From: Tropicibacter sp. Alg240-R139 | GTDB taxonomy: Bacteria > Pseudomonadota > Alphaproteobacteria > Rhodobacterales > Rhodobacteraceae | NCBI RefSeq assembly: GCF_900537075.1 | Contig: NZ_UNRA01000001.1 | Coordinates: 1,202,191-1,266,190 of the forward strand | Direction of reading: 5' to 3' | Length of the DNA stretch: 64,000 nt | Part shown: positions 37,590 through 48,144 of the stretch, piece by piece | How the letters are laid out: the number at the start of each line of letters is the position of its first letter | Numbering within the stretch: position 1 is the first letter of the stretch | Notes under the pieces: generated by a model | Seen by the model: the letters and a program-made list of their open reading frames with translations, nothing else | Told to the model about the DNA's origin: nothing | Database searches by the model: none | Translations under genes and position numbers: made by a program

Positions 37590-39080
37590 ATGGCACGGAT
37601 TTTTGCAGCCCCAACCACGCGGGTGACCAAGCAGCAAAGAAAAGACGAAGAAAACGTTTGGGCGCTTGATCTACAAACTGTGATCAACAAGGCGCAACCG
37701 GGCGATGTGATTGACCTGTTGCCCGGTGAGTATGTTGCCCCCGTGGTCATTGCGGTGTCTGGCACCAAGGACAAACCTATCACCATTCGCGGCCCAAAGG
37801 ACGGCATTGCCCGGATGGAGGGAGGCCGCACCCGCGAACAGGGGCGGGCAGGGGGTATGAAACCCACCGACGGGGATTTTGCTTTTATCAAGATATTTCA
37901 CGCTGAACATATCCGAATAGAGAGGCTGAACTTCGAGAACTGTTGGCCCTGTTCGATTTTTGTCCGCTCGGCTCAAAATATTGATATCCGAAATTGCCGT
38001 GGGCGGGGCTCGCGGTACTTCGTCTATGCGCGTCAGACGAACAATCGGGACACCAATGGGATCACATTGGATGGGGTCAACTGGATGCAGGACCCGTACT
38101 TTGAAATGTGGGACGGCAAGGTCACGTGGAAGGACGTCAAAGCCAAGCCCGACCATATCGACAACAGTTTTTTCAATGGCGCCATGTTTGGTTCGTTCGA
38201 TATTAGGGGTGATGTGACGATCCGGAATTGTGAGGTATCCCATGCCTTTAATGCGATCCGCATGGACATTCGACGCAAGCGCATCAAAGGCACCAAGAGC
38301 AATCCGCGGATCAGCCGCAATCGCCATGTACGGATTTACAACAACAAGTTCTCTTTCATCCGCGACAATGCGGTCGAGCCCGAAAAAGGAGCCGAGGATT
38401 GGGCCGTCTACAATAACCGCTTTTTCAACTGCCACGCCGCACTGTCGCTGGATGGGGTAGCGATCCGCGATTATCTGATCATCGGGAATTGGTTCTTGAA
38501 CACCGAACGTCCAGGTGGGCGACCCAAGCAAAAGAACACGGGTGGCAAGATATTCAAGTTTTTGGCGCCGCCGCATCTGACGGACGACATGGAACCGGCG
38601 CCGCGCAAGGGGTTGTGGTCCGTCTTTAATTCGGTCCAGGCCCGCACAAATTACGCGGTCGAAGGCCGGTCGGCACAATGGACCGACCGCTACACGCTGA
38701 TGGGGCTGTATCCCAAAGAGCATCCTATCGAACCTGCACCGCTACAACAGGTGTTCGAGTTCATGACATGGACCGCAGGGATGGAGGTAACCGACATGGT
38801 GACCAACGAGCCCTGTTTCCCGCGGAAGTACACTGCTGAAGGAGGGCGGGTTTCAGGTCACAGCGTCAGCGAGCCGGTATTCGATGTCACCCCATTCCAG
38901 CCCAACCTCAGCGCGCCTCTCGGGGGATGGAATGGTGAGTTGAACCGTACAGACGCCGTGAAAGGATTCACGTCGACGGCGTTCAAGATCAAGCGTCGAA
39001 CGGGCAAGTCTCTTACGTTTCGGACCGGTTTGCCCCATGGTGCCAGCCCGGTCGCAGAGCTGGGTCTCAAAGACATCTGA
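37590..39080 (+). CDS. Right-handed parallel beta-helix protein
   Basis: 496 residues. The opening VWALDLQTVINKAQPGDVIDLLPGEY and repeated short strands (ITIRGPKDGIARMEGG, IRIERLNFENC, IDIRNCRGRGSRYFVY, VTIRNCEVSHAFNAIRM, VRIYNNKFSFIRDNAVEP) are typical of PbH1 repeats as in pectate-lyase-like and chondroitinase-B-like proteins. No signal peptide is visible from this ATG, which is odd for a polysaccharide-active enzyme. The ATG at 37590 follows AAAGGGA. Function unknown. Confidence 0.75.
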   Translation: MARIFAAPTTRVTKQQRKDEENVWALDLQTVINKAQPGDVIDLLPGEYVAPVVIAVSGTKDKPITIRGPKDGIARMEGGRTREQGRAGGMKPTDGDFAFIKIFHAEHIRIERLNFENCWPCSIFVRSAQNIDIRNCRGRGSRYFVYARQTNNRDTNGITLDGVNWMQDPYFEMWDGKVTWKDVKAKPDHIDNSFFNGAMFGSFDIRGDVTIRNCEVSHAFNAIRMDIRRKRIKGTKSNPRISRNRHVRIYNNKFSFIRDNAVEPEKGAEDWAVYNNRFFNCHAALSLDGVAIRDYLIIGNWFLNTERPGGRPKQKNTGGKIFKFLAPPHLTDDMEPAPRKGLWSVFNSVQARTNYAVEGRSAQWTDRYTLMGLYPKEHPIEPAPLQQVFEFMTWTAGMEVTDMVTNEPCFPRKYTAEGGRVSGHSVSEPVFDVTPFQPNLSAPLGGWNGELNRTDAVKGFTSTAFKIKRRTGKSLTFRTGLPHGASPVAELGLKDI

Positions 39081-39150
39081 CGCTGGGTTACAGTGGTCCC
39101 GTCGGGTTCGTCCGATAAGGTCGCTGCAATGACTTTGTGGAGATGACGTT

Positions 39151-39948
39151 ATGAGCGACCTGACCTTCGGAGAGATCCTGAAGACGGCAGAAGACACACC
39201 CGAAGGCCTACGTTTTTCAGTGACCGACAACTGGAAACAGGGGCGGACCGCCTATGGTGGGTTCACATCCGGTCTGCTGCTGGCTGCGGCGCGCCGTGCG
39301 ATGCCTGATCTGCCGCCGTTGCGCTCAGTTCTGATCAATTTCACAGGCCCTGTCGCCACCCCACCAACCGTGTCCACCCGCATCTTGCGCCAGGGGCGTA
39401 ATGTCATCACGGTTCAGGCCGAAGCGTTCTGCGAGGACAAGCTTTGCGCGCAAGGCACGTTTTCGTTCGGGCAAGCACAAGAGAGCCATATTAGTCATGA
39501 CCTGTCGGCCCCGGATGCACCATCGCCGGATGAAGTCGAAGATTTCCTGCCGCCCAATATTCCGTTGCCGATCAATTTCTTCAAGAATTTTGACGCCAAA
39601 CTGATCGAAGGGCACCGTCCTTTTTCCGGCGCTGATCGCGGATACATCCGAGCATGGGTGCAGCATCGCGACGAAGAAGTACGGCAAACACCCGAAGGAT
39701 TGATAAGCCTTGCGGATGTGTTGCCGCCTGCGGTCTTCTCCAAGGCGCGAAAACTGGGGCCGAATTCGTCGATGAACTGGATCTGCAATTTTCTAAGCGA
39801 GGATCTGACCAGTCGGGAAGGGTGGTGGATGATTGAAACCGATCTGACCGTTGCCCGTGATGGCTATAGCTCCCAAGTCATGCGGATGTGGAACGCGGAT
39901 GGAGAGTTGGTGGTTGACGGCATGCAGTCGGTAGTCATTTTTGTCTGA
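39151..39948 (+). CDS. TesB-like double-hotdog thioesterase family protein
   Basis: 265 residues. The first hotdog contains NWKQGRTAYGGFTSGLLLAA and the middle GPVATPPTVSTRILRQGRNV; the second carries GEL-type strands (DLTVARDGYSSQVMRMWNADG) ending in GMQSVVIFV. This matches acyl-CoA thioesterase II-like proteins; the substrate is not known. A strong bidirectional terminator follows. Confidence 0.8.
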   Translation: MSDLTFGEILKTAEDTPEGLRFSVTDNWKQGRTAYGGFTSGLLLAAARRAMPDLPPLRSVLINFTGPVATPPTVSTRILRQGRNVITVQAEAFCEDKLCAQGTFSFGQAQESHISHDLSAPDAPSPDEVEDFLPPNIPLPINFFKNFDAKLIEGHRPFSGADRGYIRAWVQHRDEEVRQTPEGLISLADVLPPAVFSKARKLGPNSSMNWICNFLSEDLTSREGWWMIETDLTVARDGYSSQVMRMWNADGELVVDGMQSVVIFV

Positions 39949-39987
39949 GCCGGAAACAACCCTTTGCGAGGGCATGTTTCAAATAGG

Positions 39988-40022
39988 CAAACAAAGGGCG
40001 GCGACTGGCCGCCCTTTGTTTG
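39988..40022. terminator. Bidirectional intrinsic terminator
   Basis: Perfect 15-pair stem CAAACAAAGGGCGGC with a five-base loop. Its T-rich ends face both ways (TTTGTTTG on each strand), so it should end both the thioesterase transcript and the converging tkt transcript. Confidence 0.9.
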
Positions 40023-40038
40023 TTCTGTTTCTCGGATA

Positions 40039-42060
40039 TTAACCCAGCAGATCTTTGACCTTGGCAACTGTCGCCTCAGAAGTGATGCCAAATTTCTCGT
40101 ACAGCTGGTCTGCCGGGGCCGATGCACCAAAGGATGACATACCGATAAAGTCAGCCTTGGCTTCGCGGCCACGCTCGCCAAGCAACCAGCGATCCCAACC
40201 GCCATCACGCACAGCGGCTTCGATGCCAACGCGTACCGCGCCCGCTGGCAGAACGCGCTTGCGATAAGCTTCGTCCTGCTGCGCAAACAGCTCCATGCAG
40301 GGCATGGACACGACGCGGGTGCCGATGCCTTCGGCTTCCAGCTTAGCCTTGGCTTCCATTGCGATGGCAACCTCGGAGCCGGTGGCGATCAGGATCGCCT
40401 GACGCTTGCCTTCGGCTTCGGCCAGAACATAAGCGCCTTGGGCTGTCAGGTTCTTGGTTTTGTGTTGGGTGCGCACAGTCGGCAAGCCCTGACGGGTCAG
40501 CGAAAGGACCGAGGGTGTTTCCTTGGAGCTCAGTGCGATCTCCCAGGCTTCTGCGGTTTCAACGGTGTCAGCGGGACGGAATACATATGTGTTGGGCGTC
40601 GCGCGACTGATGGCCAGATGCTCGACCGGCTGGTGGGTCGGGCCGTCTTCGCCCAAACCGATGCTGTCGTGGGTCATGACAAAGACCGTGGGGATTTTCA
40701 TCAGGGCGGCCAGGCGCATCGCGGGGCGGGCGTAATCTGTGAAACACATAAAGGTGCCGCCGTAAGGCCGGATGCCACCGTGCAATGCCATGCCGTTCAT
40801 CGCAGAGGCCATACCGTGCTCACGGATACCCCAGTGGATGTAGCGACCCTTGCGATTCTCGGGCAGGAAGATACCCATGTCGTCAGTCTTGGTGTTGTTC
40901 GAACCGGTCAAGTCGGCCGAACCGCCAACGGTTTCGGTCATGATCGGGTTCACGACCTTCAGCACTTCTTCCGAGCTTTTGCGGGTCGCCCATTTGGGCA
41001 GTTCTTCGGAAACCTGCTTTTTCAGCGAGCGGATAGCACCAGCCAGCTTTTTGGGCGCTTCAAACGCATAGGCACGTCGGAATTCATCCTGCTTGCGTTC
41101 TGAGATCTGAGCGAAACGCTCTTCCCATTCGACGCGTTCTGCTGCACCGCGTGAGCCAATCGCGCGCCAGCTGTTCAGGACATCCGATGGAACCTCAAAT
41201 GCGCCGTGTGCCCAGCCGTAAGCATCCTTTGCTGCCTTAAGCTGCTCGGGGTCGGTCAGGGCGCCATGGCCTTTGGAGGTATCCTGTGCCGCGTGACCCA
41301 GTGCGATATGTGTCTTGCAAGCGACCATCGAAGGTTTGTTCGATGACTTGGCTTTGGCGAGCGCTGCGTCGATTTCGATGGGGTTGTGGCCGTCGATCTC
41401 GATCACTTGCCAGCCCGACGCTTTGAAGCGCGCGACCTGATCTGTGCGGTCGGCAATGTCGACGGTGCCGTCGATGGTGATATTGTTGTTATCCCACAAG
41501 ACGATCAGCTTGCCGAGCTCATGACGGCCTGCCAGGCCAATGGCCTCTTGGCTGACGCCTTCCATCAGGCAGCCGTCACCGGCGATGACATAGGTGTAAT
41601 GATCTACGACCTTTTTGCCGTAGCGGGCGCGCTGAACCTCTTCGGCCATGGCGAAGCCAACGGCATTTGTAATACCCTGACCCAGCGGGCCGGTGGTGGT
41701 TTCGATCCCCGACGCCAAGAAGTTTTCCGGATGTCCTGCAGTTACAGCGCCCATCTGGCGGAAATTCTTGATCTGATCCAACGTGATGTCCGGGTTGCCG
41801 GTCAAAAACAGCAGCGAATAGAGCAGCATCGAACCGTGGCCGGCAGACAGGATGAACCGGTCGCGATCTGGCCAGTTCGGGGCAGATGCATCAAATTTGA
41901 GATGCTTTTCATACAGCACAGTCGCCACATCTGCCATGCCCATGGGCATGCCCGAGTGGCCGGAATTTGCGGCATGAATGGCATCAAGGGTCAGGGCGCG
42001 AATAGCCGCGGCCTTGGTCCAATGTTCAGGGTTCGCAGTGCGCAGCGCAGTCAGATCCAC
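40039..42060 (-). CDS. tkt: Transketolase
   Basis: TPP-dependent enzyme moving two-carbon units between sugar phosphates in the pentose phosphate pathway. 673 residues from a GTG at 42060 ([14 protein letters not shown]), preceded by AAAGGAAAG; the frame to 42126 is rejected. TPP and metal binding are visible in [16 protein letters not shown], the substrate histidine in GHSGMPMG, and the central transketolase signature in [18 protein letters not shown]. Divergent from the coiled-coil/zapA pair. Confidence 0.97.
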   Translation of the reverse strand: MDLTALRTANPEHWTKAAAIRALTLDAIHAANSGHSGMPMGMADVATVLYEKHLKFDASAPNWPDRDRFILSAGHGSMLLYSLLFLTGNPDITLDQIKNFRQMGAVTAGHPENFLASGIETTTGPLGQGITNAVGFAMAEEVQRARYGKKVVDHYTYVIAGDGCLMEGVSQEAIGLAGRHELGKLIVLWDNNNITIDGTVDIADRTDQVARFKASGWQVIEIDGHNPIEIDAALAKAKSSNKPSMVACKTHIALGHAAQDTSKGHGALTDPEQLKAAKDAYGWAHGAFEVPSDVLNSWRAIGSRGAAERVEWEERFAQISERKQDEFRRAYAFEAPKKLAGAIRSLKKQVSEELPKWATRKSSEEVLKVVNPIMTETVGGSADLTGSNNTKTDDMGIFLPENRKGRYIHWGIREHGMASAMNGMALHGGIRPYGGTFMCFTDYARPAMRLAALMKIPTVFVMTHDSIGLGEDGPTHQPVEHLAISRATPNTYVFRPADTVETAEAWEIALSSKETPSVLSLTRQGLPTVRTQHKTKNLTAQGAYVLAEAEGKRQAILIATGSEVAIAMEAKAKLEAEGIGTRVVSMPCMELFAQQDEAYRKRVLPAGAVRVGIEAAVRDGGWDRWLLGERGREAKADFIGMSSFGASAPADQLYEKFGITSEATVAKVKDLLG

Positions 42061-42317
42061 GAGAAGCTTTCCTTTGGGTGTTCGGACAAGTTGGGCGCTC
42101 AATACCACCCATCCCCCAAAGATCAAGCAGAACCGAGCGAAACTCTGCTATGCAACATAAGGAGTGAGCCCCAAGTGACTGAAACCAAAGGGGGGGTATT
42201 TTCCGTTATGTTTGGTTAGACTAAGCCGGATACCACGCAAGTCCGATTCGCGTTTCAGCCCCTTTGGGGCAAATGCGACGAGCAAGAGAACGTAAATTAC
42301 AAAGCAAGGTGAGGGGC

Positions 42318-43118
42318 ATGAGCCAGATCGAGGAATTGCAAAGCCGCATCACCGCCGCGATGGATCGCATCGGGGCTGGGGTGGAAACGCTGGTTGACCA
42401 GATGGGCACCAACGCCGATGCGGATGCGGCCCTGCAGTCTGCGCTGGACGAAGAAAAGCTGGCCAACGCTCAGTTGGAAGAGCGGCTGAGATCCATCAAA
42501 GCCAAACATGCGGCCGAACTGGAAGAGGCGCAGGCAGCTGGACCGTCGGAGGGGCCCACCGTCGAAGAACTGCAAGCCGAGCTTGACAGGCTAAAGGCGG
42601 AATTGGCCGAAGCCACAGCCAAGCTGGTCGCGGCTGAAGCTGCAAAGGCCGAAGCGAACGCGGTGATCGCTGAACCCGGCGAAGTTGAAAGCCTGCGTGC
42701 CGAGCTAGAAGAGCTGCGTGCCAGTGCAGACAACACTGAAGAAATCGACGGGCTGAACGTTGAGATTGCGGCGCTAAAGGCCGAGTTGGCCAACTCCGAG
42801 CGGTTGGACGAGCTTAAGTCTGAGCTGGATATGCTGCGCGCAGAACGTGTCAGTCAGGCGGATGTCACGACGCAGCTGGACAAAGACCTGCAACGTTTAC
42901 GCAAGGCCAACGACCAACTGCGCGAGGCCAACGCCGCCCTGCGTGAGGCCAATGAGGCCGGGGTAGGCGAGCCAAGCTTGATCAATCAGGCCATGCTGGC
43001 CGAGCTGGAGGCCCTGCGCGCCAGCCGGGCCACGGACGCGGCCGAAGCCAAAGCTATCCTGTCGCGGCTTGAGCCGCTATTGGCGCAAGCCAATTTGGCC
43101 GAAGGAGAGGATGAATAA
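42318..43118 (+). CDS. Coiled-coil protein translationally coupled to ZapA
   Basis: 266 residues, almost entirely a Glu/Ala/Leu-rich coiled coil (for example EELQAELDRLKAELAEATAK and LDKDLQRLRKANDQLREANA), with a short helical N-terminus MSQIEELQSRITAAMDRIG. No enzyme domain. Its TAA shares one base with the zapA ATG, so the two are translated together. By analogy with ZapA-ZapB in E. coli it may bridge ZapA-bundled FtsZ to something else; this is inference. GAGGGG precedes the ATG at 42318. Confidence 0.85.
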   Translation: MSQIEELQSRITAAMDRIGAGVETLVDQMGTNADADAALQSALDEEKLANAQLEERLRSIKAKHAAELEEAQAAGPSEGPTVEELQAELDRLKAELAEATAKLVAAEAAKAEANAVIAEPGEVESLRAELEELRASADNTEEIDGLNVEIAALKAELANSERLDELKSELDMLRAERVSQADVTTQLDKDLQRLRKANDQLREANAALREANEAGVGEPSLINQAMLAELEALRASRATDAAEAKAILSRLEPLLAQANLAEGEDE

Positions 43119-43516
43119 TGCCCGAGGTTACAATTCACATCGGTGGCCGCTCGTTCGAGGTGTCGTGTCAGGAGGGCGAAGAAAGCTATCTGCATTCTGC
43201 CGCCAAGATGCTTGATGATGAATCGCAAGTCCTGTCCGATCAAATTGGACGTATGCCGGAGGCGCGGATGTTGTTGATGGCCGGTTTGATGTTGGCCGAC
43301 AAAACGGCAGCGGTCGAGGATCGGATCAAAGAGGTCGAGGGGCAATTGGCGGAGCGTGAGGCAGAGCTGTCTCAGCTGCGTAACGCCCCTGCGCCCGATC
43401 CCGAGCGAGTAGAGGTTGCGGTCATCCCCCCATCGGTGACAGATACTCTGGCCGAGCTGGCGGCTAGGGCCGAGGCTTTGGCAGCTGACGTCGAAGAGCG
43501 CGGAGCAGCATCCTGA
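43118..43516 (+). CDS. zapA: Cell division protein ZapA
   Basis: 132-residue FtsZ-ring cross-linker. The head domain is MPEVTIHIGGRSFEVSCQEGEESYLHSAAKML in character, followed by RMPEARMLLMAGLMLADK and a C-terminal coiled coil. Slightly longer than E. coli ZapA. Coupled to the coiled-coil gene by a one-base overlap and followed by a strong terminator. Confidence 0.92.
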   Translation: MPEVTIHIGGRSFEVSCQEGEESYLHSAAKMLDDESQVLSDQIGRMPEARMLLMAGLMLADKTAAVEDRIKEVEGQLAEREAELSQLRNAPAPDPERVEVAVIPPSVTDTLAELAARAEALAADVEERGAAS

Positions 43517-43545
43517 TTGCTCAGCTGATCCGACAGGAATAATGA

Positions 43546-43577
43546 AAAATGCCGGGGACGATGGTCCCCGGCATTTT
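43546..43577. terminator. Bidirectional terminator between zapA and grxD
   Basis: Perfect 14-pair stem AAAATGCCGGGGAC with loop GATG, then TTTTCATTTT on the plus strand and ATTTTTC on the minus strand. It should end both converging transcripts. Confidence 0.9.
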
Positions 43578-43602
43578 CATTTTGGAAGAAGTTCGCTTGA
43601 AA

Positions 43603-43977
43603 TCAGCCGTTTGCTTCTCGGATCTTATTTGCTGCGTCTTTGTCGTAGCCCACACCGTTGTCGTCAAACAAGGTGTCCAGCTCTCCGGACAGGGTCATCT
43701 CGGTGATGATATCGCATCCACCAACAAATTCACCTTTGACGTAAAGCTGCGGAATAGTCGGCCAGTCGGAATAGTCCTTGATGCCCTGGCGCAGCCCATC
43801 GTCAGCCAGAACGTTCACGTCGGAAAAATCAACGCCCATGTAATTCAGCACACCGGCCACGCGGGAAGAAAACCCGCACTGCGGCATTTCCTTGGTGCCT
43901 TTCATGAACAGCACAACGGTGTTGGCTTTGACGGTTTCGTCGATTTTTGCGTGGGCTGGGTTGGTTGTCTCAGTCAT
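43603..43977 (-). CDS. grxD: Monothiol glutaredoxin (Grx4/GrxD type)
   Basis: 124 residues with the CGFS active site in [18 protein letters not shown], plus the [18 protein letters not shown] glutathione-binding segment. Such proteins hold a glutathione-ligated [2Fe-2S] cluster and hand it on, often with BolA. The ATG at 43977 starts four bases after the stop of the 96-residue orf; bolA is upstream in the same run, so a bolA-orf-grxD operon is likely. Confidence 0.95.
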   Translation of the reverse strand: MTETTNPAHAKIDETVKANTVVLFMKGTKEMPQCGFSSRVAGVLNYMGVDFSDVNVLADDGLRQGIKDYSDWPTIPQLYVKGEFVGGCDIITEMTLSGELDTLFDDNGVGYDKDAANKIREANG

Positions 43978-43981
43978 GGGG

Positions 43982-44272
43982 TTAGTCCTTTTTCCCGTAA
44001 GCCCGGTGATATTCCGCGGCGTAGGTTTCATCGTCTTTGAATTGGCGGACCGATCTTTCAGAAGCTTCGGTAAAGCTGCCTCGGTTGCGGCCAAAGATGG
44101 TGCTGGATCGTTCCAGTGAATGGTTTTGTCGGATCGTGGATTCTACGATGTCCAGATCCGTTGCTTCCATGCCTAGAGGAGATTCTCGCTCATCGAGTTT
44201 TGGCTGTCGCATGGCCAGGGGCCGACGCGGAGCTGATCGAAACAATGCAGTGAGTTGGTTCCAGAGAGACAT
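43982..44272 (-). CDS. Hypothetical protein between bolA and grxD
   Basis: 96 residues from the ATG at 44272 ([18 protein letters not shown]). It has a short amphipathic helix, a basic proline-rich segment and a charged C-terminus ([19 protein letters not shown]); no cysteines, no membrane segment and no recognised domain. It is 42 bases from bolA and four from grxD, so it is probably cotranscribed with these Fe-S carriers. Confidence 0.7.
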   Translation of the reverse strand: MSLWNQLTALFRSAPRRPLAMRQPKLDERESPLGMEATDLDIVESTIRQNHSLERSSTIFGRNRGSFTEASERSVRQFKDDETYAAEYHRAYGKKD

Positions 44273-44314
44273 GAGCTTCGGTCCTTGGGACAAGAGTGGA
44301 GTCCCGTGAGAGTG

Positions 44315-44551
44315 TTATTCCGGCACTTTGGTGGTCAGGGCAAGCGCGTGCAGATCCCCGTCCGGCCCATCCATTTTACCTTTCAGAGCGGCATAAACCG
44401 CGCGTTGTTGTTGAATCCGGTTCTTCCCGCGAAAGCTTTCGTCAACGACCATGGCTGCCATGTGAACACCGTCGTTGCCGCCGACCTGAATCTCTGCATC
44501 CGGAAAGGATTGGCGCAGCAGTTCTTCGATCTCATGGGTTGTCATTGGCAT
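44315..44551 (-). CDS. BolA family protein
   Basis: 78 residues. The fold is visible in IEELLRQSFPDAEIQVGGNDGVHMAAMVVDESF-type order, with the conserved GKNRIQQQRAVYAALKGKM and the metal-ligand histidine near DLHALALTT. BolA proteins bind [2Fe-2S] clusters together with CGFS glutaredoxins, and grxD lies 337 bases downstream in the same direction. The second methionine at 44545 is an alternative start. Confidence 0.92.
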   Translation of the reverse strand: MPMTTHEIEELLRQSFPDAEIQVGGNDGVHMAAMVVDESFRGKNRIQQQRAVYAALKGKMDGPDGDLHALALTTKVPE

Positions 44552-44634
44552 CAGGGGGGTCCTTGTGTTTTGCTCTTGCGGGAAATGTAGGGCGATGGGT
44601 CAGGGCGCGCAAGTGGGCGCGTTTTAGCTCAGAG

Positions 44635-44665
44635 AAAAGCCCCGCACCCGAGAGGAGCGCAGGGC
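44635..44665 (-). terminator. Terminator after purL
   Basis: On the minus strand GCCCTGCGC pairs with GTGCGGGGC (two G-T pairs) around a nine-base loop and is followed by TTTTC. It lies 42 bases after the purL stop and separates purL from bolA. Confidence 0.65.
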
Positions 44666-44706
44666 CTTGCGTTAGTGAGGACTGAAAAAAGAGGCAGGGC
44701 CCTTGA

Positions 44707-46866
44707 TCAGGCAACCGCGGCAGCGAAGCTGCTTCGGTACACTTCTGCCAGTTCCGCCAGCGGAGCTTCGGATCCGCCAATCTTGACGTTTTCTCCGATA
44801 AAGCGGCCAACAGAGGTGACCGGAACGCCAACCTGACCAGCAGCGATCATCAGCGCCTCGGCCTGGTCAAAGTTGCAGGCCACCAGGTAGCGCGCCTGAT
44901 CTTCGCCGAACAGGATCTCGGTTGGGGCATCGTCAAGATGAACACCGACGCCAGCAGCCTCGGCCAGTTCGAACGCGGCCAGAGCCAGGCCACCGTCGCC
45001 AAGGTCCGTGCAGGCCTTGATCATCTCGCGGTTTTCGCGGACGAAGTTGCCATTGCGCTTTTCAGCGTCCAGATCAACGGTCGGCGCGTCGCCTTCCTCG
45101 CGGTTGAACACCTCGGCCAGCAGCGCTGATTGGCCCAGGTGGCCTTCGGTAACGCCGATAACCATGGCAATGTGGCCGTCGCGGACTTCGTTGCCGATGA
45201 TGTCGTCGGTCGAGGTCAACAGGCCGACGGCACCAATCGTAGGTGTGGGCAGGATCGCCTGACCGTCGGTTTCATTATAGAGCGAGACATTGCCGGAAAC
45301 GATCGGCACATCCAATGCGCCAACAGCTGCGCCAATGCCCTGAATGGCCCCCACGAACTGTCCCATGATTTCGGGCTTTTCGGGATTGCCGAAATTCAGG
45401 TTGTCGGTCGTGGCCAGCGGCTTTGCCCCAACAGCGATCAGGTTGCGATAGGCTTCGGCTACAGCCTGCTTGCCGCCCTCAACCGGGTTGGCGCGCACAT
45501 AGCGCGGGGTCACATCCGAGGTGAAGGCCAGCACCTTGTCGGTTCCATGCACGCGCACCATGCCGGCGCCCAGACCCGGCGTGCGGGTGCTGTCGGCCAT
45601 GACCATGGTGTCATACTGCTCATAGACCCATTGTTTGCCCGCATAGTTGGGCGAGGCGAGCAGGGCGCGCAGACCGTCGATCGGGTCGATCTGGGGCACA
45701 TCTGCCAGCGGCTCGGCCTGCGGCGTGGGCTCCCACGGGCGGTCGTATTCAGGGGCGGTCGACGACAGTTTCGACAGCACCAGATCAGCCTTCACTTTGC
45801 CGTTGTGCATGATCAAAAAGCGGTCTTCGGCGACGGTTTCGCCGACGATGGCAAAATCCAGGTCCCATTTCTCGAATACGGCGCGAGCCTCGACCTCAAG
45901 CTCGGGTTTGAGAACCATCAGCATACGTTCCTGAGATTCCGACAGCATCATTTCATAGGCTGTCATGTTCTCTTCACGTTGGGGCACGTTTTCCAGATCA
46001 AGGCGCACACCCAGACCGCCCTTGTCGCCCATTTCTACGGCAGAGCAAGTCAGACCCGCTGCGCCCATATCCTGGATCGAGATCACGGCGCCGGTCTGCA
46101 TCAGCTCCAACGTCGCCTCCATCAGGCGCTTTTCGGTAAAGGGGTCGCCGACCTGAACGGTGGGGCGTTTTTCTTCGATGGTGTCGTCAAATTCGGCCGA
46201 GGCCATGGTAGCCCCGCCAACGCCATCACGTCCGGTTTTGGCGCCCAGATAGACAACAGGCATACCAATGCCCGAGGCAGCAGAGTAGAAAATCTTGTCA
46301 GTGTCCGCCAGACCAGCGGCAAATGCGTTCACCAGGCAATTGCCGTTGTAGGCGGGGTGAAAACGGACCTCGCCGCCCACACAGGGAACACCAAAGCAGT
46401 TACCATAGCCGCCAACGCCTGCGACCACACCGTTGACCAGTTGACGGGTCTTGTGGTGATCGGGTTCACCAAACGACAGCGCGTTCATCGACGCAATCGG
46501 ACGGGCACCCATGGTAAAGACGTCACGCAGGATGCCGCCCACGCCGGTCGCGGCGCCTTGATAGGGTTCGATGTAGGACGGGTGATTGTGGCTTTCCATC
46601 TTGAACACCACGGCCTGGCCGTCGCCGATGTCTACGATGCCGGCGTTCTCACCTGGACCACAGATGACCTGGGGGCCGTCGGTGGGCAACGTGCGCAGCC
46701 ATTTCTTGGACGACTTGTACGAACAGTGCTCGTTCCACATGGCCGAAAAGATGCCGAGCTCGGTAAAGGTCGGTTCGCGCCCGATGATCTCGAGGATCAT
46801 GTCGTATTCCTCGGGCTTGAGCCCATGGTTTGCGATCAGTTCGGGTGTGATGGCTGGCTCTTGCAT
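44707..46866 (-). CDS. purL: Phosphoribosylformylglycinamidine synthase subunit PurL
   Basis: ATP-dependent synthetase of the fourth purine step; the small-type PurL works with PurS and PurQ, which are not in the window. 719 residues from the ATG at 46866 ([16 protein letters not shown]); the frame to 47076 is an extension. Signatures are [19 protein letters not shown], the nucleotide site [23 protein letters not shown] split over two strands, and a repeat of the AIRS fold in the second half ([11 protein letters not shown]). Confidence 0.96.
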   Translation of the reverse strand: MQEPAITPELIANHGLKPEEYDMILEIIGREPTFTELGIFSAMWNEHCSYKSSKKWLRTLPTDGPQVICGPGENAGIVDIGDGQAVVFKMESHNHPSYIEPYQGAATGVGGILRDVFTMGARPIASMNALSFGEPDHHKTRQLVNGVVAGVGGYGNCFGVPCVGGEVRFHPAYNGNCLVNAFAAGLADTDKIFYSAASGIGMPVVYLGAKTGRDGVGGATMASAEFDDTIEEKRPTVQVGDPFTEKRLMEATLELMQTGAVISIQDMGAAGLTCSAVEMGDKGGLGVRLDLENVPQREENMTAYEMMLSESQERMLMVLKPELEVEARAVFEKWDLDFAIVGETVAEDRFLIMHNGKVKADLVLSKLSSTAPEYDRPWEPTPQAEPLADVPQIDPIDGLRALLASPNYAGKQWVYEQYDTMVMADSTRTPGLGAGMVRVHGTDKVLAFTSDVTPRYVRANPVEGGKQAVAEAYRNLIAVGAKPLATTDNLNFGNPEKPEIMGQFVGAIQGIGAAVGALDVPIVSGNVSLYNETDGQAILPTPTIGAVGLLTSTDDIIGNEVRDGHIAMVIGVTEGHLGQSALLAEVFNREEGDAPTVDLDAEKRNGNFVRENREMIKACTDLGDGGLALAAFELAEAAGVGVHLDDAPTEILFGEDQARYLVACNFDQAEALMIAAGQVGVPVTSVGRFIGENVKIGGSEAPLAELAEVYRSSFAAAVA

Positions 46867-46966
46867 CGTGTATCCGTATCCCCAAGGTGGCCGATATTGC
46901 GCGCCTTTTAGGGCAAGGGCGCGCCCGTGGAAAGGGTCAAGAACGCACATGGCGCGGGGAGGGGGG

Positions 46967-48073
46967 TCAAAACCGCTGACCCACGTAAATATAGAGCTGA
47001 TCTTCGCGCTCGCTGTTGCGGGCATAATCAACCGAGAAATCGACCGGAAACTTCTTTGACACACGATAGCGGGCACCTATGCCGTACGAACTGTGTGTGC
47101 CGCCGATCTTGAGCTCGTTGAATTGGGGGCCAACCATGCCCACCCCTGCAAATGCGATAGCGCCCAGTCTCTCGGTAAATTGTTGGCGAAATTCGACTTG
47201 AGCCGAAAGAGACCTAAGATCCAGAAATTGCGTGGCTGAGAAGCCGCGGAACCCATCAGTGCCCCCCAACGAACATTGATCAAAAAAGGGCGTCGAGGTC
47301 GAGACGGCGCACGTCGAAAGACGCGCCGCAATGACCGCTTTTGCAAACGGCTGCATGTAGTGAGTGAAATTGATCCACCCTTTGGAGTAGTCGTCAGTTA
47401 ACCCAGCTAACGTATAACCTCGGGTTGCCTCGCCTTCGACGATGAAACCCTTTGACGGATAGATCGTATCATCGCGGGTATCCCATTTCCCAACAAAGCC
47501 AACGTTGGCAATTTCGACGTTCAGGAACTGATTGAATGGCGGCGGGATCGGGGGAAGTCCGGGGACCGCGGGATTGATATCGGTGTTCAGATAACGGAGC
47601 GACAGCCCGGCCGAAGCATCTGGTGTAAACCCGTAAGACAAGCTGGCGCGCGCAAGGATGCCGCTCTGACTGATCGGCAAGGGTGCTGCCGGAGTGTAAA
47701 GATCGTAGTTGATCTGCGCGTTGGCAAACAACGTCTCAATTTGCCAGCGGTTGTTGTTTAAGTAGAAATTTGCAGCCAGCCCATAGCCTTCGCTGCCGTT
47801 GTCTGAACGCAGCGCGGCAACGCCCAAAAGCGAGGGATCAGACCCTTCATCAATGTTGAACAGATACCCAGCACCCAGAACCAACCCTGAGCCAATGGTC
47901 GGGTTGGAAAAAGGGATCGGGGCCACGACTACTGAGCCATTTCGAAAACCGATGGTTTCTTCGTTTTTGGCATCGTCGAACCCGTCCATCTGGGAGTCCA
48001 TGACCCCAGATGTATGACCCTGTCCCGACAAGACAGAGATCCAAAGTGCAGCTGCTAAACCTGTGCGTTTCAC
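46967..48073 (-). CDS. Omp85/BamA-TamA-like outer membrane protein
   Basis: 368 residues with an N-terminal signal peptide ([21 protein letters not shown]). The mature part is the 16-stranded surface-antigen barrel without POTRA domains: [52 protein letters not shown] (the conserved loop 6 RGF motif) and the C-terminal Phe in LYIYVGQRF, the outer-membrane sorting signal. Lack of POTRA suggests a patatin-linked or stand-alone type; the cargo is unknown. Confidence 0.85.
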   Translation of the reverse strand: MKRTGLAAALWISVLSGQGHTSGVMDSQMDGFDDAKNEETIGFRNGSVVVAPIPFSNPTIGSGLVLGAGYLFNIDEGSDPSLLGVAALRSDNGSEGYGLAANFYLNNNRWQIETLFANAQINYDLYTPAAPLPISQSGILARASLSYGFTPDASAGLSLRYLNTDINPAVPGLPPIPPPFNQFLNVEIANVGFVGKWDTRDDTIYPSKGFIVEGEATRGYTLAGLTDDYSKGWINFTHYMQPFAKAVIAARLSTCAVSTSTPFFDQCSLGGTDGFRGFSATQFLDLRSLSAQVEFRQQFTERLGAIAFAGVGMVGPQFNELKIGGTHSSYGIGARYRVSKKFPVDFSVDYARNSEREDQLYIYVGQRF

Positions 48074-48110
48074 GGCAGTATCAAAATCATTGTTGAGGAA
48101 AACAAAGATG

Positions 48111-48136
48111 CCCGCCCCGGATCAAACCGGGGCGGG
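48111..48136 (-). terminator. Terminator after the large MscS gene
   Basis: Perfect ten-pair stem CCCGCCCCGG/CCGGGGCGGG with a six-base loop, followed on the minus strand by CATCTTTGTTTTCC. It lies eight bases after the stop of the 760-residue channel gene. The T-run is interrupted, so termination may be incomplete. Confidence 0.7.
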
Positions 48137-48144
48137 AAAGCGTC

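Noticed and set aside
40438-42219. Several plus-strand frames across tkt
   Set aside because: All are antisense to tkt, which has clear family motifs on the minus strand.
42061-42317. 6S RNA between tkt and the zapA pair
   Set aside because: 6S RNA often lies near zapA, but I could not fold this 257-base gap into the required long bulged hairpin and no terminator follows.
45130-46911. 593-codon plus-strand open frame
   Set aside because: Antisense shadow of purL; composition is His/Gln/Arg-rich with no domain.
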